Part shown: positions 1 through 7,074 of the stretch, piece after piece
How the letters are laid out: each line of letters opens with the position of its first letter
Numbering within the stretch: position 1 is the first letter of the stretch
Source of the DNA: DASVSE01 sp036399715
Lineage (GTDB): Bacteria > Bacteroidota > Rhodothermia > Rhodothermales > Rubricoccaceae
Length of the DNA stretch: 39,480 nucleotides
Assembly: GCA_036399715.1 (NCBI GenBank)
Contig: DASWMO010000150.1
Span: forward strand, 1 to 39,480
Direction of reading: 5' to 3'
Position numbers and translations under genes: made by a program
The notes under the pieces: model-generated
Database searches by the model: none
The model's input: only the letters and a program-made list of their open reading frames with translations
Told to the model about the DNA's origin: nothing

Positions 1-24
1 GTCCCACCACCCGACCCCGACCCG

Positions 25-834
25 ATGCCCGCTCCGCTCTCGCTCGCTCTCGTCGGGACCGGCCGGATGGGGCAGGCCGTCGCCGCCGTCGCGCAGGAGC
101 GCGGCCACACGGTCGCGGCCCGCTTCGACGCCGACCACCCGTTCCTCGACGCCTCGGACGAGGAGATCACCGCGGCCGACGTGTTCGTCGACTTCTCGGA
201 CCCGTCGGTCGCGCTCGCGCACGTCGAGGCATACGCGGACCACGGGCTGCGCGCGGTCGTCGGGACGACGGGGTGGACGGCCGACCTGGACCGGATCCGG
301 GTGCGCGTCGAGGCCGGCGGCGGGGCCGTCGTGTGGGCGCCCAACTTCTCGCTCGGCGTCGCCCTCGTCGAGCGCGCGCTGCGCGGGCTGCTGCCGCTGC
401 TCGACCGCCTCGGCGGGCCCGAGGCCGGCGGCTACGACGCGTACGTCCACGAGGTCCACCACACGGCTAAGCTGGACAGCCCGAGCGGGACCGCACTCCG
501 TCTCGCGGACGTGCTCGTCGGCGGGCTCGCGCGCAAGACGCGCGTCGAGGCCGAGGCCGTCCACGGCCGCATCGACCCGGCCGCGCTCCACGTGAGCAGC
601 ACGCGCGCCGGGCGCGTCGCCGGCGAGCACACCGTCGGGCTGGAGTCGGCTGTGGACCAGATCCTCATCACGCACCGCGCGACCGACCGCCGCGCCTTCG
701 CGGCCGGCGCCGTCACCTCTGCCGAGTGGCTCGCTGGCGAGAGGCTCGCGGGCCGCACCGGCTTCTTCACGCTGGACGACGTGCTGGGCGGGGTCGGAGG
801 AGTGGGGAACGGGGCACGCGAGAGCGACCTTTGA
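25..834 (+). CDS. dapB: 4-hydroxy-tetrahydrodipicolinate reductase
   Basis: This 269-residue enzyme makes tetrahydrodipicolinate with NAD(P)H in the diaminopimelate/lysine pathway, in the cytoplasm. The N-terminal Rossmann motif VGTGRMG lies at about residues 10-16. The family signature HHTAKLDSPSGTA spans about 145-157, with the catalytic His pair, Lys149 and the SGT substrate loop all present. Length is usual for the family. The ATG at 25 sits directly before the first beta strand, so the start looks correct, although only 24 bases lie upstream. It is followed after 35 bp by dapA and then dapD on the same strand, which suggests one operon. The last dozen residues are Gly-rich and look like an unconserved tail. 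Confidence 0.97.
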   Translation: MPAPLSLALVGTGRMGQAVAAVAQERGHTVAARFDADHPFLDASDEEITAADVFVDFSDPSVALAHVEAYADHGLRAVVGTTGWTADLDRIRVRVEAGGGAVVWAPNFSLGVALVERALRGLLPLLDRLGGPEAGGYDAYVHEVHHTAKLDSPSGTALRLADVLVGGLARKTRVEAEAVHGRIDPAALHVSSTRAGRVAGEHTVGLESAVDQILITHRATDRRAFAAGAVTSAEWLAGERLAGRTGFFTLDDVLGGVGGVGNGARESDL

Positions 835-869
835 CGCCTGCACGTCCCTCACACCCAGCCCCGCCCGTC

Positions 870-1811
870 ATGGCCCGCACGCCCGTTTTCCGCGGCACCG
901 CGCCCGCGCTCGTCACCCCGTTCACGCCCGACGGCAGCGCCATCGACGAGCCCGCCTTCCGCCGCCTGCTTGACGACGTCATCGCCGGCGGCGAGACGCC
1001 TGGGCACGGACACCACGCGGGCGTCGAGGCGGTCGTGGTGATGGGCACGACGGGCGAGAACCCGACGGTGACCGCGGCCGAGCGGCAGCGCCTCGTCGAG
1101 CTGTGCGTCGAGCACGTCGCCGGGCGCGTGCCGGTGGTCGTCGGGGCGGGCACGAACGACACGGCACAGTCGGTCGGGTATGCGCGGGCGGCGGCGGCGG
1201 CCGGGGCCGACGGCCTGCTGGTCGTCAGCCCGTACTACAACAAGCCCACGCCGGCCGGCCTCATCGCCCACGTCTCGGCGATCGCCGAGGCGACGGATTG
1301 CCCGATCATCTTCTACAACGTCCCCGGGCGGACCGGCCAGAACGTCCGCGCCGAGACGCAGCTCGCCCTCGCCGACGCCGTCGAGACGGTCGTCGGGACG
1401 AAAGAGGCCTCGGGCGACCTCAACCAGATCGCCGACATCCTCGCCGGCCGCCCCGCGGGCTTCGCGGTCTACGCCGGCGACGACGATCTCGCCCTGCCGA
1501 CGCTCGCACTCGGCGCCGACGGGCTGATCTCGGTCTGCGCCAACGCCGTTCCCGGCGCGACGGCCGAACTCGTCCGCCTGAGCATGGTGGGCGACCTGGA
1601 CGGCGCCCGTTCGCTCCACTTTTTGATGCTCGATGCCATGCGGGCGAGCTTTGCCGAGGCGAGCCCGACGCCGATCAAGGCCGTCCTCGCCGCGATGGGC
1701 CGGATGGACGCGGCTGTGCGGCTGCCGCTCGTCTGTTTGTCCGATGGCGCGCGCGAGGCCGTGCTGTCGGCTTACACGCCGTTCATCGCGACGGCCCGCG
1801 TGCCCGCCTAG
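870..1811 (+). CDS. dapA: 4-hydroxy-tetrahydrodipicolinate synthase
   Basis: A 313-residue class I aldolase that condenses pyruvate with aspartate semialdehyde, the first committed step to diaminopimelate. The TIM-barrel motifs are intact: GTTGE at residues 59-63, the Tyr of FYNVPGRT (Tyr139) and the Schiff-base Lys of GTKEASGD (Lys168). The reading frame is open further upstream into dapB, but the ATG at 870 gives the expected N terminus (residues APALVTPF soon after the start). A His/Gly-rich insertion of about ten residues (GETPGHGHHAG, residues 41-51) precedes the GTTGE strand and looks longer than in E. coli DapA. It lies between dapB and dapD in one direction. Confidence 0.96.
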   Translation: MARTPVFRGTAPALVTPFTPDGSAIDEPAFRRLLDDVIAGGETPGHGHHAGVEAVVVMGTTGENPTVTAAERQRLVELCVEHVAGRVPVVVGAGTNDTAQSVGYARAAAAAGADGLLVVSPYYNKPTPAGLIAHVSAIAEATDCPIIFYNVPGRTGQNVRAETQLALADAVETVVGTKEASGDLNQIADILAGRPAGFAVYAGDDDLALPTLALGADGLISVCANAVPGATAELVRLSMVGDLDGARSLHFLMLDAMRASFAEASPTPIKAVLAAMGRMDAAVRLPLVCLSDGAREAVLSAYTPFIATARVPA

Positions 1812-1844
1812 GCGCTCCGTTTCCACCCTGTTTCCCCGCTCTCT

Positions 1845-2684
1845 GTGACCGACGACCTCCGCGCCCGCATCGAATCCCACACCGCGACGCCCGCAGACAG
1901 CCCCGACGCGGGCGCCGCCCGCGAGGCCGCGCTCGCCCTGCTCGACGCGCTCGAACGCGGCGACGTCCGCGCGGCCGAGCGCGGGGCGGACGGCGTGTGG
2001 CGCGCGAATGCGTGGGTGAAGCAGGGCGTGCTGCTCGCGCTCCGCCTCGGCCGGATGACGGACCAGTCGGCCGGGCCGTTCGCCTTTTTCGACAAGGACA
2101 CCGTCGCGCCGCAGGCGTTCACGGCCGAGCGCGGCGTGCGGATCGTGCCCGGCGGGTCCAGCATCCGCCGCGGCGCCTACGTCGCCTCGGGCGTCGTGTG
2201 CATGCCGCCGATGTACATCAACCTCGGCGCGTACGTCGATGCCGGGACGATGGTGGACAGCCATGCGCTCGTCGGGTCCTGCGCGCAGATCGGCCGCGAC
2301 GTGCACCTCTCGGCGGCGGCCCAGATCGGCGGCGTGCTGGAGCCCGTCGGGGCGGCGCCGGTCGTGATCGAGGATGGCGTCTTCGTCGGCGGCGGGTGCG
2401 GCGTCTACGAGGGGACCGTCGTCCGCGAGGGCGCGGTCCTCGCGGCGGGCGTCGTGCTCACGCGCGGCAGCCGCGTCTACGACCTCACGACCGAGACCGT
2501 GCTGCGGGCCGAGGGCGACCGGCCGCTCGAAATCCCGGCCCGCGCGGTCGTCGTGCCCGGCGCGCGCGCCGTGACGTCCGACTTTGGCCGCGCGCACGGC
2601 CTGAGCGTCTCCGCCCCGGTGATCGTCAAGATCCGCGACGCGAGCACCGACGCCGCGACGACGCTCGAAGAGGCGCTCCGCTGA
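1845..2684 (+). CDS. dapD: Tetrahydrodipicolinate N-succinyltransferase
   Basis: This 279-residue acyltransferase succinylates tetrahydrodipicolinate, showing that the organism uses the succinylase branch of lysine/DAP synthesis. The C-terminal two thirds are hexapeptide-repeat sequence typical of a left-handed beta helix (for example GAYVDAGTMVDSHALVGS and VFVGGGCGVYEGTVV). The helical N-terminal domain contains WVKQGVLLALRL. The start is GTG at 1845, after a pyrimidine-rich leader (GTTTCCACCCTGTTTCC). Length matches the family of about 275 residues. It is third in dapB-dapA-dapD, and a hairpin separates it from the convergent mreD. Confidence 0.96.
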   Translation: MTDDLRARIESHTATPADSPDAGAAREAALALLDALERGDVRAAERGADGVWRANAWVKQGVLLALRLGRMTDQSAGPFAFFDKDTVAPQAFTAERGVRIVPGGSSIRRGAYVASGVVCMPPMYINLGAYVDAGTMVDSHALVGSCAQIGRDVHLSAAAQIGGVLEPVGAAPVVIEDGVFVGGGCGVYEGTVVREGAVLAAGVVLTRGSRVYDLTTETVLRAEGDRPLEIPARAVVVPGARAVTSDFGRAHGLSVSAPVIVKIRDASTDAATTLEEALR

Positions 2685-2689
2685 GACGG

Positions 2690-2713
2690 GGACGGGTCCA
2701 ACCGGACTCGTCC
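2690..2713. terminator. Hairpin between convergent dapD and mreD
   Basis: GGACGGGTCC and GGACTCGTCC form a ten-base-pair stem with one G-T wobble and an AACC tetraloop. It lies just after the dapD stop and just before the mreD stop. There is no T-run on either side, so it is a terminator by position and structure only. Confidence 0.5.
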
Positions 2714-2723
2714 GCCCCAGTCG

Positions 2724-3206
2724 CTACCGCGCCGGACGACTGAACATGGCCGCGGCGAACGCGACGACGGCCGTGTAGACCGCCCCGCCGAGCCAGACGC
2801 CCGCGATCAGGAACGGCGTCCGCGTGCCCTGGTCGAGCGCGAGCAGGATCGTGATCAGCCCGTTCTGGACCGTCGCGACGACGAGCGCGCCGAGGAACGC
2901 CTGCGGCGGCCCGACGCGCGTGTTCTCGCCCTGGTCCGAGCGGAACAGGCCCACGACGTAGCCCATGAGCGTCTTCACGAGCGCGTTGAGGCCGAACATC
3001 TGCGGGTTCGTCAGGAGGTCCATCAGCAGGCCCGCGGTGAAGCCCGCGACGGCGCCGGCGAGGCGCCCGCGCTTGATCGCCGTGATCGTGACGAAGAGCA
3101 GCACGACGTCCGGCACGACGCCCCACAGGCCGAGCTGCTCGAACAGGAGCCACTGCGCGAGCACGACGCCTATGCCGGCGACGATCCGGCGGAGAAAAAG
3201 CGGCAT
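2724..3206 (-). CDS. mreD: Rod shape-determining protein MreD
   Basis: A 160-residue inner-membrane protein with about five hydrophobic segments (for example IVAGIGVVLAQWLLF and VVPDVVLLFVTITAI). The segment GFTAGLLMDLLTNPQMFGLNAL matches the conserved MreD core, in which a G-F-x-x-G-L-x-x-D pattern precedes a G-x-x-A-L turn. MreD belongs to the MreBCD elongasome that guides cell-wall synthesis in rods. MreB, MreC and PBP2 are not in the window. The upstream neighbour is a D,D-peptidase in the same direction, so a wall-synthesis operon is likely. The assignment rests on fold and motif, since MreD sequences diverge strongly. Confidence 0.85.
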   Translation of the reverse strand: MPLFLRRIVAGIGVVLAQWLLFEQLGLWGVVPDVVLLFVTITAIKRGRLAGAVAGFTAGLLMDLLTNPQMFGLNALVKTLMGYVVGLFRSDQGENTRVGPPQAFLGALVVATVQNGLITILLALDQGTRTPFLIAGVWLGGAVYTAVVAFAAAMFSRPAR

Positions 3207-3254
3207 GAGCAGGGCGGCGGAGGCGCGAGGCGGCAGAGAGGGGAGACGGGGAAG

Positions 3255-4769
3255 CTATTCCTCTGAGCCGGGCGCCGTGTCGGGCCGGCGGCCCGTCGCG
3301 AGCGCGCGCACGATGCCGTCCATCGCGCCCGTGATGCGCGCGCCCTCGTCGGTGTAGTTGTTGGCCATGATGGTGAACGCGAGCGTCTCGCCGTCAGGGC
3401 CCGTGACGTAGCCCGAGAGGCAGCGCGCGTACGAGATCGAGCCCGTCTTGGCGCGGACGGGCACGCCGCCGAGGCGGTTGCGGAGCGTCGACCCGGCCCC
3501 GCCGCCCGTCGGCAGAGATGCCATGAACGCCGGCGAGGCCGGGTGGCGGCGCATGTGGCGCAGCAGGGCCACCATGGACGCCGGTGTGATGAGGTCCTTG
3601 CGCGAGAGACCCGACCCGTCCTGGAGCGAGAGGTCGTCGGCGTCCGGCGCGCCCGCCTCCGCGAGGAAGGCCCGCACGCGCGCGACACCCGCCTCGGCCG
3701 ATCCCTCGGGCGTGAGCGCCCGCAGGAGGTGCTCGGCGTAGAGGTTGTCGGACTCCTTGTTGGTGTGCTCGATGATGCGCGCGAGCGTCGGCGAGACGGA
3801 GACGAGGAGCGGCTCGGCGCCGGCGTAGTCCGGCGGCTCGTCGAGGTCGTCGACGTCCCAGAGCGTGGCCTGCGAGACGTCGATGCCGGCCGCGGCGAGG
3901 CGCGCGGCGAAGGCGTGGACGGCGTAGCGCGTCGGGTTGGCGACGGGCAGGCGGACGGTCGCCTCGCGGCTCGGGACCGTCCCGGCGACCGTGAACTCAT
4001 CGGACCCGAGGGCGCGGCGGATCGTCAGCGCCCCGCTGCGGCTGCCGCCGGCGCGGCCGGCAGGCGCGCGGCGGATGCTCGCGAACCCGGCCGGGCTCGC
4101 CTCGACGCGCCCGCCGTCGAGGCGCAGCCCCAGCAGGTTGTCCGCATAGGCGAGTCCTCCGATAGCCGGCGCGTAGGGCTCCGTCGCGATATGTGTCACG
4201 TCCCAGCCCTCGGGGTACGGCGCGTCGTCCGTCCGGTCGTCGTCGCCGACGATGCGGCCCTCGATGCGCCGCACGCCGGCGGCGTAGAGGGCCTCGGCCC
4301 AGCGAGAGAGCGGGTTGCCCAGGCCCGGCATTTCGTCCGACCCGAACGTCGGGTCTGCCGCGCCGCGGATCACGAGGTCGCCGCGGAGCGTCGAGCCGGC
4401 GGTGGTACCGAGATGGTAGAGGCCTGTCGTGAAGCGGAAGTCTGGCCCGAGCGCGTCGAGCGCCGTCGCGGTCGTGAACAGCTTGAGCGTCGAGGCGGGC
4501 AGCAGCAGCGTCCCCGCCCCGCGGCTCACGACGACCCGGCCCGTCTGCGCGTCGACGGCGAGGACGCCCCAGACGGCCGACGGCAGCGCCGCGTCCGAGA
4601 GGATCTCGTCGACGGCCGCCGCCGTGCTCGCGTCCGCGCCGCCCGCGTCGGCGACGGCGACGGCCGGCGCGGCGAGGTGCCACACGCCGAGCGCGGCAGC
4701 GAGAACGGCGAGGGCGACGGCGTGGCGGAGCGCCGCCGGTCGGCGGGAGGCCGGAGAGGACGCGGGCAT
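3255..4769 (-). CDS. dacB: D-alanyl-D-alanine carboxypeptidase/endopeptidase, PBP4 type (S13)
   Basis: A 504-residue periplasmic penicillin-binding protein that trims or cross-link-cleaves peptidoglycan peptides. All three active-site motifs are visible: STLK at 93-96 (nucleophile Ser93), SDN at 340-342 and KTG at 441-443. The N terminus carries a basic stretch, then a hydrophobic segment (about residues 16-40) that serves as a signal peptide. The long insertion between the first two motifs is characteristic of the S13 (PBP4) family. A promoter-like TAGCTTTC box lies 22 bases upstream of the ATG and supports this start. mreD follows 48 bp downstream. Endopeptidase and carboxypeptidase activities cannot be told apart from sequence. 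Confidence 0.95.
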   Translation of the reverse strand: MPASSPASRRPAALRHAVALAVLAAALGVWHLAAPAVAVADAGGADASTAAAVDEILSDAALPSAVWGVLAVDAQTGRVVVSRGAGTLLLPASTLKLFTTATALDALGPDFRFTTGLYHLGTTAGSTLRGDLVIRGAADPTFGSDEMPGLGNPLSRWAEALYAAGVRRIEGRIVGDDDRTDDAPYPEGWDVTHIATEPYAPAIGGLAYADNLLGLRLDGGRVEASPAGFASIRRAPAGRAGGSRSGALTIRRALGSDEFTVAGTVPSREATVRLPVANPTRYAVHAFAARLAAAGIDVSQATLWDVDDLDEPPDYAGAEPLLVSVSPTLARIIEHTNKESDNLYAEHLLRALTPEGSAEAGVARVRAFLAEAGAPDADDLSLQDGSGLSRKDLITPASMVALLRHMRRHPASPAFMASLPTGGGAGSTLRNRLGGVPVRAKTGSISYARCLSGYVTGPDGETLAFTIMANNYTDEGARITGAMDGIVRALATGRRPDTAPGSEE

Positions 4770-4791
4770 CGGGGACGCGGAAGGGCGGCCG

Positions 4792-4799
4792 GAAAGCTA
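4792..4799 (-). promoter_or_regulatory. Promoter-like -7 box of dacB
   Basis: TAGCTTTC on the minus strand fits the Bacteroidota -7 pattern TAnnTTTG at seven of eight positions. It lies 22 bases before the dacB ATG. A matching box for the divergent gene lies 57 bp away (4856-4863), so the 115-bp spacer appears to hold two back-to-back promoters. No clear -33 TTTG element was seen. Confidence 0.5.
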
Positions 4800-4855
4800 C
4801 GCGGCGCCAGGCCGCGCCGGGTCGCCCGTCCCGGCGGCTACGGCTGCCGGACGGC

Positions 4856-4863
4856 TATCTTGC
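4856..4863 (+). promoter_or_regulatory. Promoter-like -7 box of the DUF3098-like gene
   Basis: TATCTTGC lies 21 bases before the ATG at 4885, the same spacing as the divergent dacB box. This supports the longer start for the downstream gene, because transcription would begin only a few bases before 4885. Confidence 0.45.
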
Positions 4864-4884
4864 CAGCTCACGTCGCCCGCTCCG

Positions 4885-5253
4885 ATGGCCGCCTCCCGCT
4901 CTTCCCGCCCCGGCACACCGCGCCGCACGGCGCACCCGGTGACGCGGCCGGCCACCGGCCGCCCCGCCCTCCGCGCGGCGGCGACGATGCCGTTCGACCG
5001 CCTCAACTACCGCCTGCTACTCGTCGCGTGCGGCGTCGTCGTGCTGGGCTACGCGCTCATGGCCATCGACAACGCGACGAACGACAACCCGGTCGACAGC
5101 GTGCTCTCGCTCACGATTGCGCCGCTGCTGCTGCTGGCGGGCTACCTCGGCATCGCGGGGGCGGTCCTGTGGGGCGTCCCCGGCGACCCGCCGCCGGCCG
5201 ACGCGGCACATGGCGATGTCCCCCACGTCGCGGTCGAAGCGGGTGATGCGTAG
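4885..5253 (+). CDS. Small DUF3098-like two-TM membrane protein
   Basis: A 122-residue protein with a basic Ser/Arg/Pro-rich N terminus (about 35 residues), then NYRLLLVACGVVVLGYALM (first membrane helix), a short polar loop and IAPLLLLAGYLGIAGAVLW (second helix). This layout matches the small DUF3098 proteins of Bacteroidota, in which an N-Y-x-x-L-L start and a T-x-A-P-x-L-x-L-x-G-Y second helix recur. Function is unknown. A shorter start at ATG 4987 would leave only the membrane part (88 residues). The longer start is preferred because a promoter-like box lies 21 bases upstream of it. Its end overlaps the next gene by 8 bases. Confidence 0.7.
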   Translation: MAASRSSRPGTPRRTAHPVTRPATGRPALRAAATMPFDRLNYRLLLVACGVVVLGYALMAIDNATNDNPVDSVLSLTIAPLLLLAGYLGIAGAVLWGVPGDPPPADAAHGDVPHVAVEAGDA

Positions 5254-5851
5254 CGCCGCGTGCCTCGGCGCGGCGCTCGTGCTCGTGCTCGGCGGGTGCA
5301 AGGGCCGCTCGGGCGGCGTCGCCGTGACCGAGGCGCCGCCGGTCGGCTTCCCCGGCGCGTCGGGGCGCTACACCGAGGGCGACACGGTCTACGCCGCCTT
5401 CGCGGATTCGCTCGCTGCGGACTCGCTCCTCGCCGACTCGCTCGCGGCCGGGTCGACGGCGGGCACGCCCGAGGCCGCGCCCGACTCGACGCCCGACTTC
5501 CGCCCGTTCTGGGCCGCCTTCCGCGCGGCCGTCCAGTCGGGGCGCCGGCCCGCCGTCGCCGCCCTCGCGCGCGTCGGGCCGGGCGGCATCGCGCCGGCCG
5601 CCTGGCCTGACGCCGCCTCGGCCTTTCTTGACGAGCCGTTCCGGACGCCGCTGCTCGCCCTCGACGCCGAAGCCCTCGCGCGAGACGGCGCCGCGCGGGT
5701 CGCGACGGTTGTCGTAGGCTTCGACGCGGCGGGCACGGTCGTCCCGCAGGACGAGGCGGACACGGACGCGGCGGTCGTGCTGCGCTTCGAGATCGTCGCG
5801 GGCGAGGCCGGCGCCGCGTGGCGCCTCGTCCGCGTAGACACGGCCGTCTGA
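5246..5851 (+). CDS. Putative lipoprotein of unknown function
   Basis: A 201-residue protein beginning with a short signal peptide that ends in the lipobox-like LVLGGC (Cys18), so it is probably lipid-anchored and exported. After the Cys comes a Gly-rich linker and a repetitive stretch (DSLAADSLLADSLAAGS) of Ala/Asp/Ser/Leu. A folded-looking C-terminal half (about residues 85-201) has alternating strands such as VATVVVGFDAAG and VVLRFEIVAGEAG. I recognise no family. The start overlaps the preceding stop by 8 bases, which implies coupling. An in-frame ATG at 5216 would add ten residues and also give a usable signal peptide. It converges on the minus-strand lipoprotein at 5902. Confidence 0.7.
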   Translation: MRSAACLGAALVLVLGGCKGRSGGVAVTEAPPVGFPGASGRYTEGDTVYAAFADSLAADSLLADSLAAGSTAGTPEAAPDSTPDFRPFWAAFRAAVQSGRRPAVAALARVGPGGIAPAAWPDAASAFLDEPFRTPLLALDAEALARDGAARVATVVVGFDAAGTVVPQDEADTDAAVVLRFEIVAGEAGAAWRLVRVDTAV

Positions 5852-5857
5852 TCCTGC

Positions 5858-5898
5858 CGGGCGTCAGACGGGGCCGCTGTGGCTGTCTCCGACGCCCG
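5858..5898. terminator. Hairpin between convergent lipoprotein genes
   Basis: CGGGCGTC (5858-5865) pairs exactly with GACGCCCG (5891-5898). An inner AGACGGGGCC/GGCTGTCT region can pair imperfectly. The hairpin fills the 50-bp space between two convergent stops, so it probably terminates both transcripts. There is no T-run. Confidence 0.5.
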
Positions 5899-5901
5899 AG
5901 A

Positions 5902-6342
5902 TCAGCACGCCGCCGGAGCGAGCAGGACGAGGACTGTCGCCGACGAATCGGGCCCGACCTCCGGACGCGCGTCCAGCCATCCGTGGCAGAGGTCCAGTCG
6001 GGCTCCTATGGGGACACCCGACTCGACGCCCGAAATGCCAGACGCCGTGGCGACGCGGAACGCGCCCAGCACGTCGGTCTGGACAGCAGTCCTTATCCCA
6101 GTGGCATCGGTCACGTCGAGCATGACGTCTGCGAGGGCGGCGCCCGTGTCGCGGTCGAACACGCGCCCGTCGATGCCGCGGCCTGGCCCGCGCGCCGTCA
6201 CGACGGCGACCGACGCGCCTTGCTCGGGCACGAGGTCCGGCGCGAGGCCGGAAACCGAGGCCAGGCTGGGCGTGAGGACGGGCCGGAGCGGGCCACAGCC
6301 GGCCGCGAGAACGAGGAGGGCGAGCGGGGCGAGGCGGGTCAT
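5902..6342 (-). CDS. Lipoprotein with carboxypeptidase-regulatory-like domain
   Basis: A 146-residue protein with a signal peptide ending in LVLAAGC (lipid-attachment Cys16). Residues 57-100 read as a small beta-sandwich: GRVFDRDTGAALADVMLDV, then a T-D-x-x-G-x-F-R-V ending, typical of CarboxypepD_reg/CNA-B-like domains. These are common in Bacteroidota envelope proteins. The start is the ATG of an ATGA overlap with the hemolysin-III gene upstream, so the two are translationally coupled. Specific function is unknown. It is the last gene of a minus-strand run that begins at menG. Confidence 0.8.
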   Translation of the reverse strand: MTRLAPLALLVLAAGCGPLRPVLTPSLASVSGLAPDLVPEQGASVAVVTARGPGRGIDGRVFDRDTGAALADVMLDVTDATGIRTAVQTDVLGAFRVATASGISGVESGVPIGARLDLCHGWLDARPEVGPDSSATVLVLLAPAAC

Positions 6343-6983
6343 GCGGTTCGGAGGACTTCCGTGAGGACGGCGGCGAAGTGGCAGACGCTGCCCGCGAGCA
6401 CGAACAGGTGCCAGATCGCGTGCGCGAAGCGCAGCCGCGTGTTGAGGTAGAAGACCGTCCCGGCCGTGTACGCGAGCCCGCCCGCGACGAGCCACGCGAT
6501 GGTCTGCGGGGGCAGGCTGGCCTTCATCGGGCCGGCCGCGAGCACGATCAGCCAGCCCATCGCGATGTAGACGAGCGTCGAGACGAGGTTGAAGCGGCCC
6601 GTGAAGAACAGCTTGAACACGACGCCGCCGGCGGCGAGCGCCCAGATCGTCGCGAAGAGGACCCAGCCCCAGCCGCCGCGCATCGCGCCGAGCAGGAACG
6701 GCGTGTACGTCCCCGCGATGAGGACGTAGATCGCGCAGTGGTCGAACGTCTTGAGGCGCCGCTTGGCCGTCTCGTGCGGGATCGCGTGGTAGAGCGTGGA
6801 CGCGGTGTAGAGCAGCACGAGCGACCCGGCAAAGACGGACGCCCCGACGATGCTCCACACGTCGCCCGAGAGCGCGGCGAGCGTGACCAGCACGGCGCCG
6901 GCGCCGATGCTCAGCAGGGCGCCGAGGCCGTGCGTGATGGCGCTCGCGATCTCTTCGGCGAGCGGGTACTGCGAGTCGGACAT
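6339..6983 (-). CDS. Hemolysin III / PAQR family membrane protein
   Basis: A 214-residue integral membrane protein with about seven hydrophobic helices. Family marks are visible in order: EEIASAITHGLGA near the N terminus, STLYHA after helix two, FDHCAIYVLIAGTYTP before helix three, and AHAIWHLFVLAGSVCHF near the C terminus. The conserved Ser/His/Asp/His residues fit the metal site proposed for PAQR/hemolysin-III proteins (YqfA/TrhA-like). The name is historical; bacterial members are linked to membrane-lipid or energy homeostasis rather than proven hemolysis. The ORF is open 51 residues further upstream, but ATG 6983 gives the normal family N terminus. Confidence 0.93.
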   Translation of the reverse strand: MSDSQYPLAEEIASAITHGLGALLSIGAGAVLVTLAALSGDVWSIVGASVFAGSLVLLYTASTLYHAIPHETAKRRLKTFDHCAIYVLIAGTYTPFLLGAMRGGWGWVLFATIWALAAGGVVFKLFFTGRFNLVSTLVYIAMGWLIVLAAGPMKASLPPQTIAWLVAGGLAYTAGTVFYLNTRLRFAHAIWHLFVLAGSVCHFAAVLTEVLRTA

Positions 6984-7074
6984 GGCGAGTGTTGGCGGGT
7001 CCGCGTGTCGTACGAGCCGTGCCGGACGGGGTTCGGCCTGGCCGGCCGGGGGGCGCCCGAGGCCGCACGTCGTG

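Noticed and set aside
1..24. Possible end of an upstream gene
   Set aside because: Only 24 bases are available and no stop codon or recognisable coding pattern can be assigned.
726..869. N-terminal extension of DapA into dapB
   Set aside because: The extended residues are Arg/Gly-rich and overlap dapB; the family N terminus begins at ATG 870.
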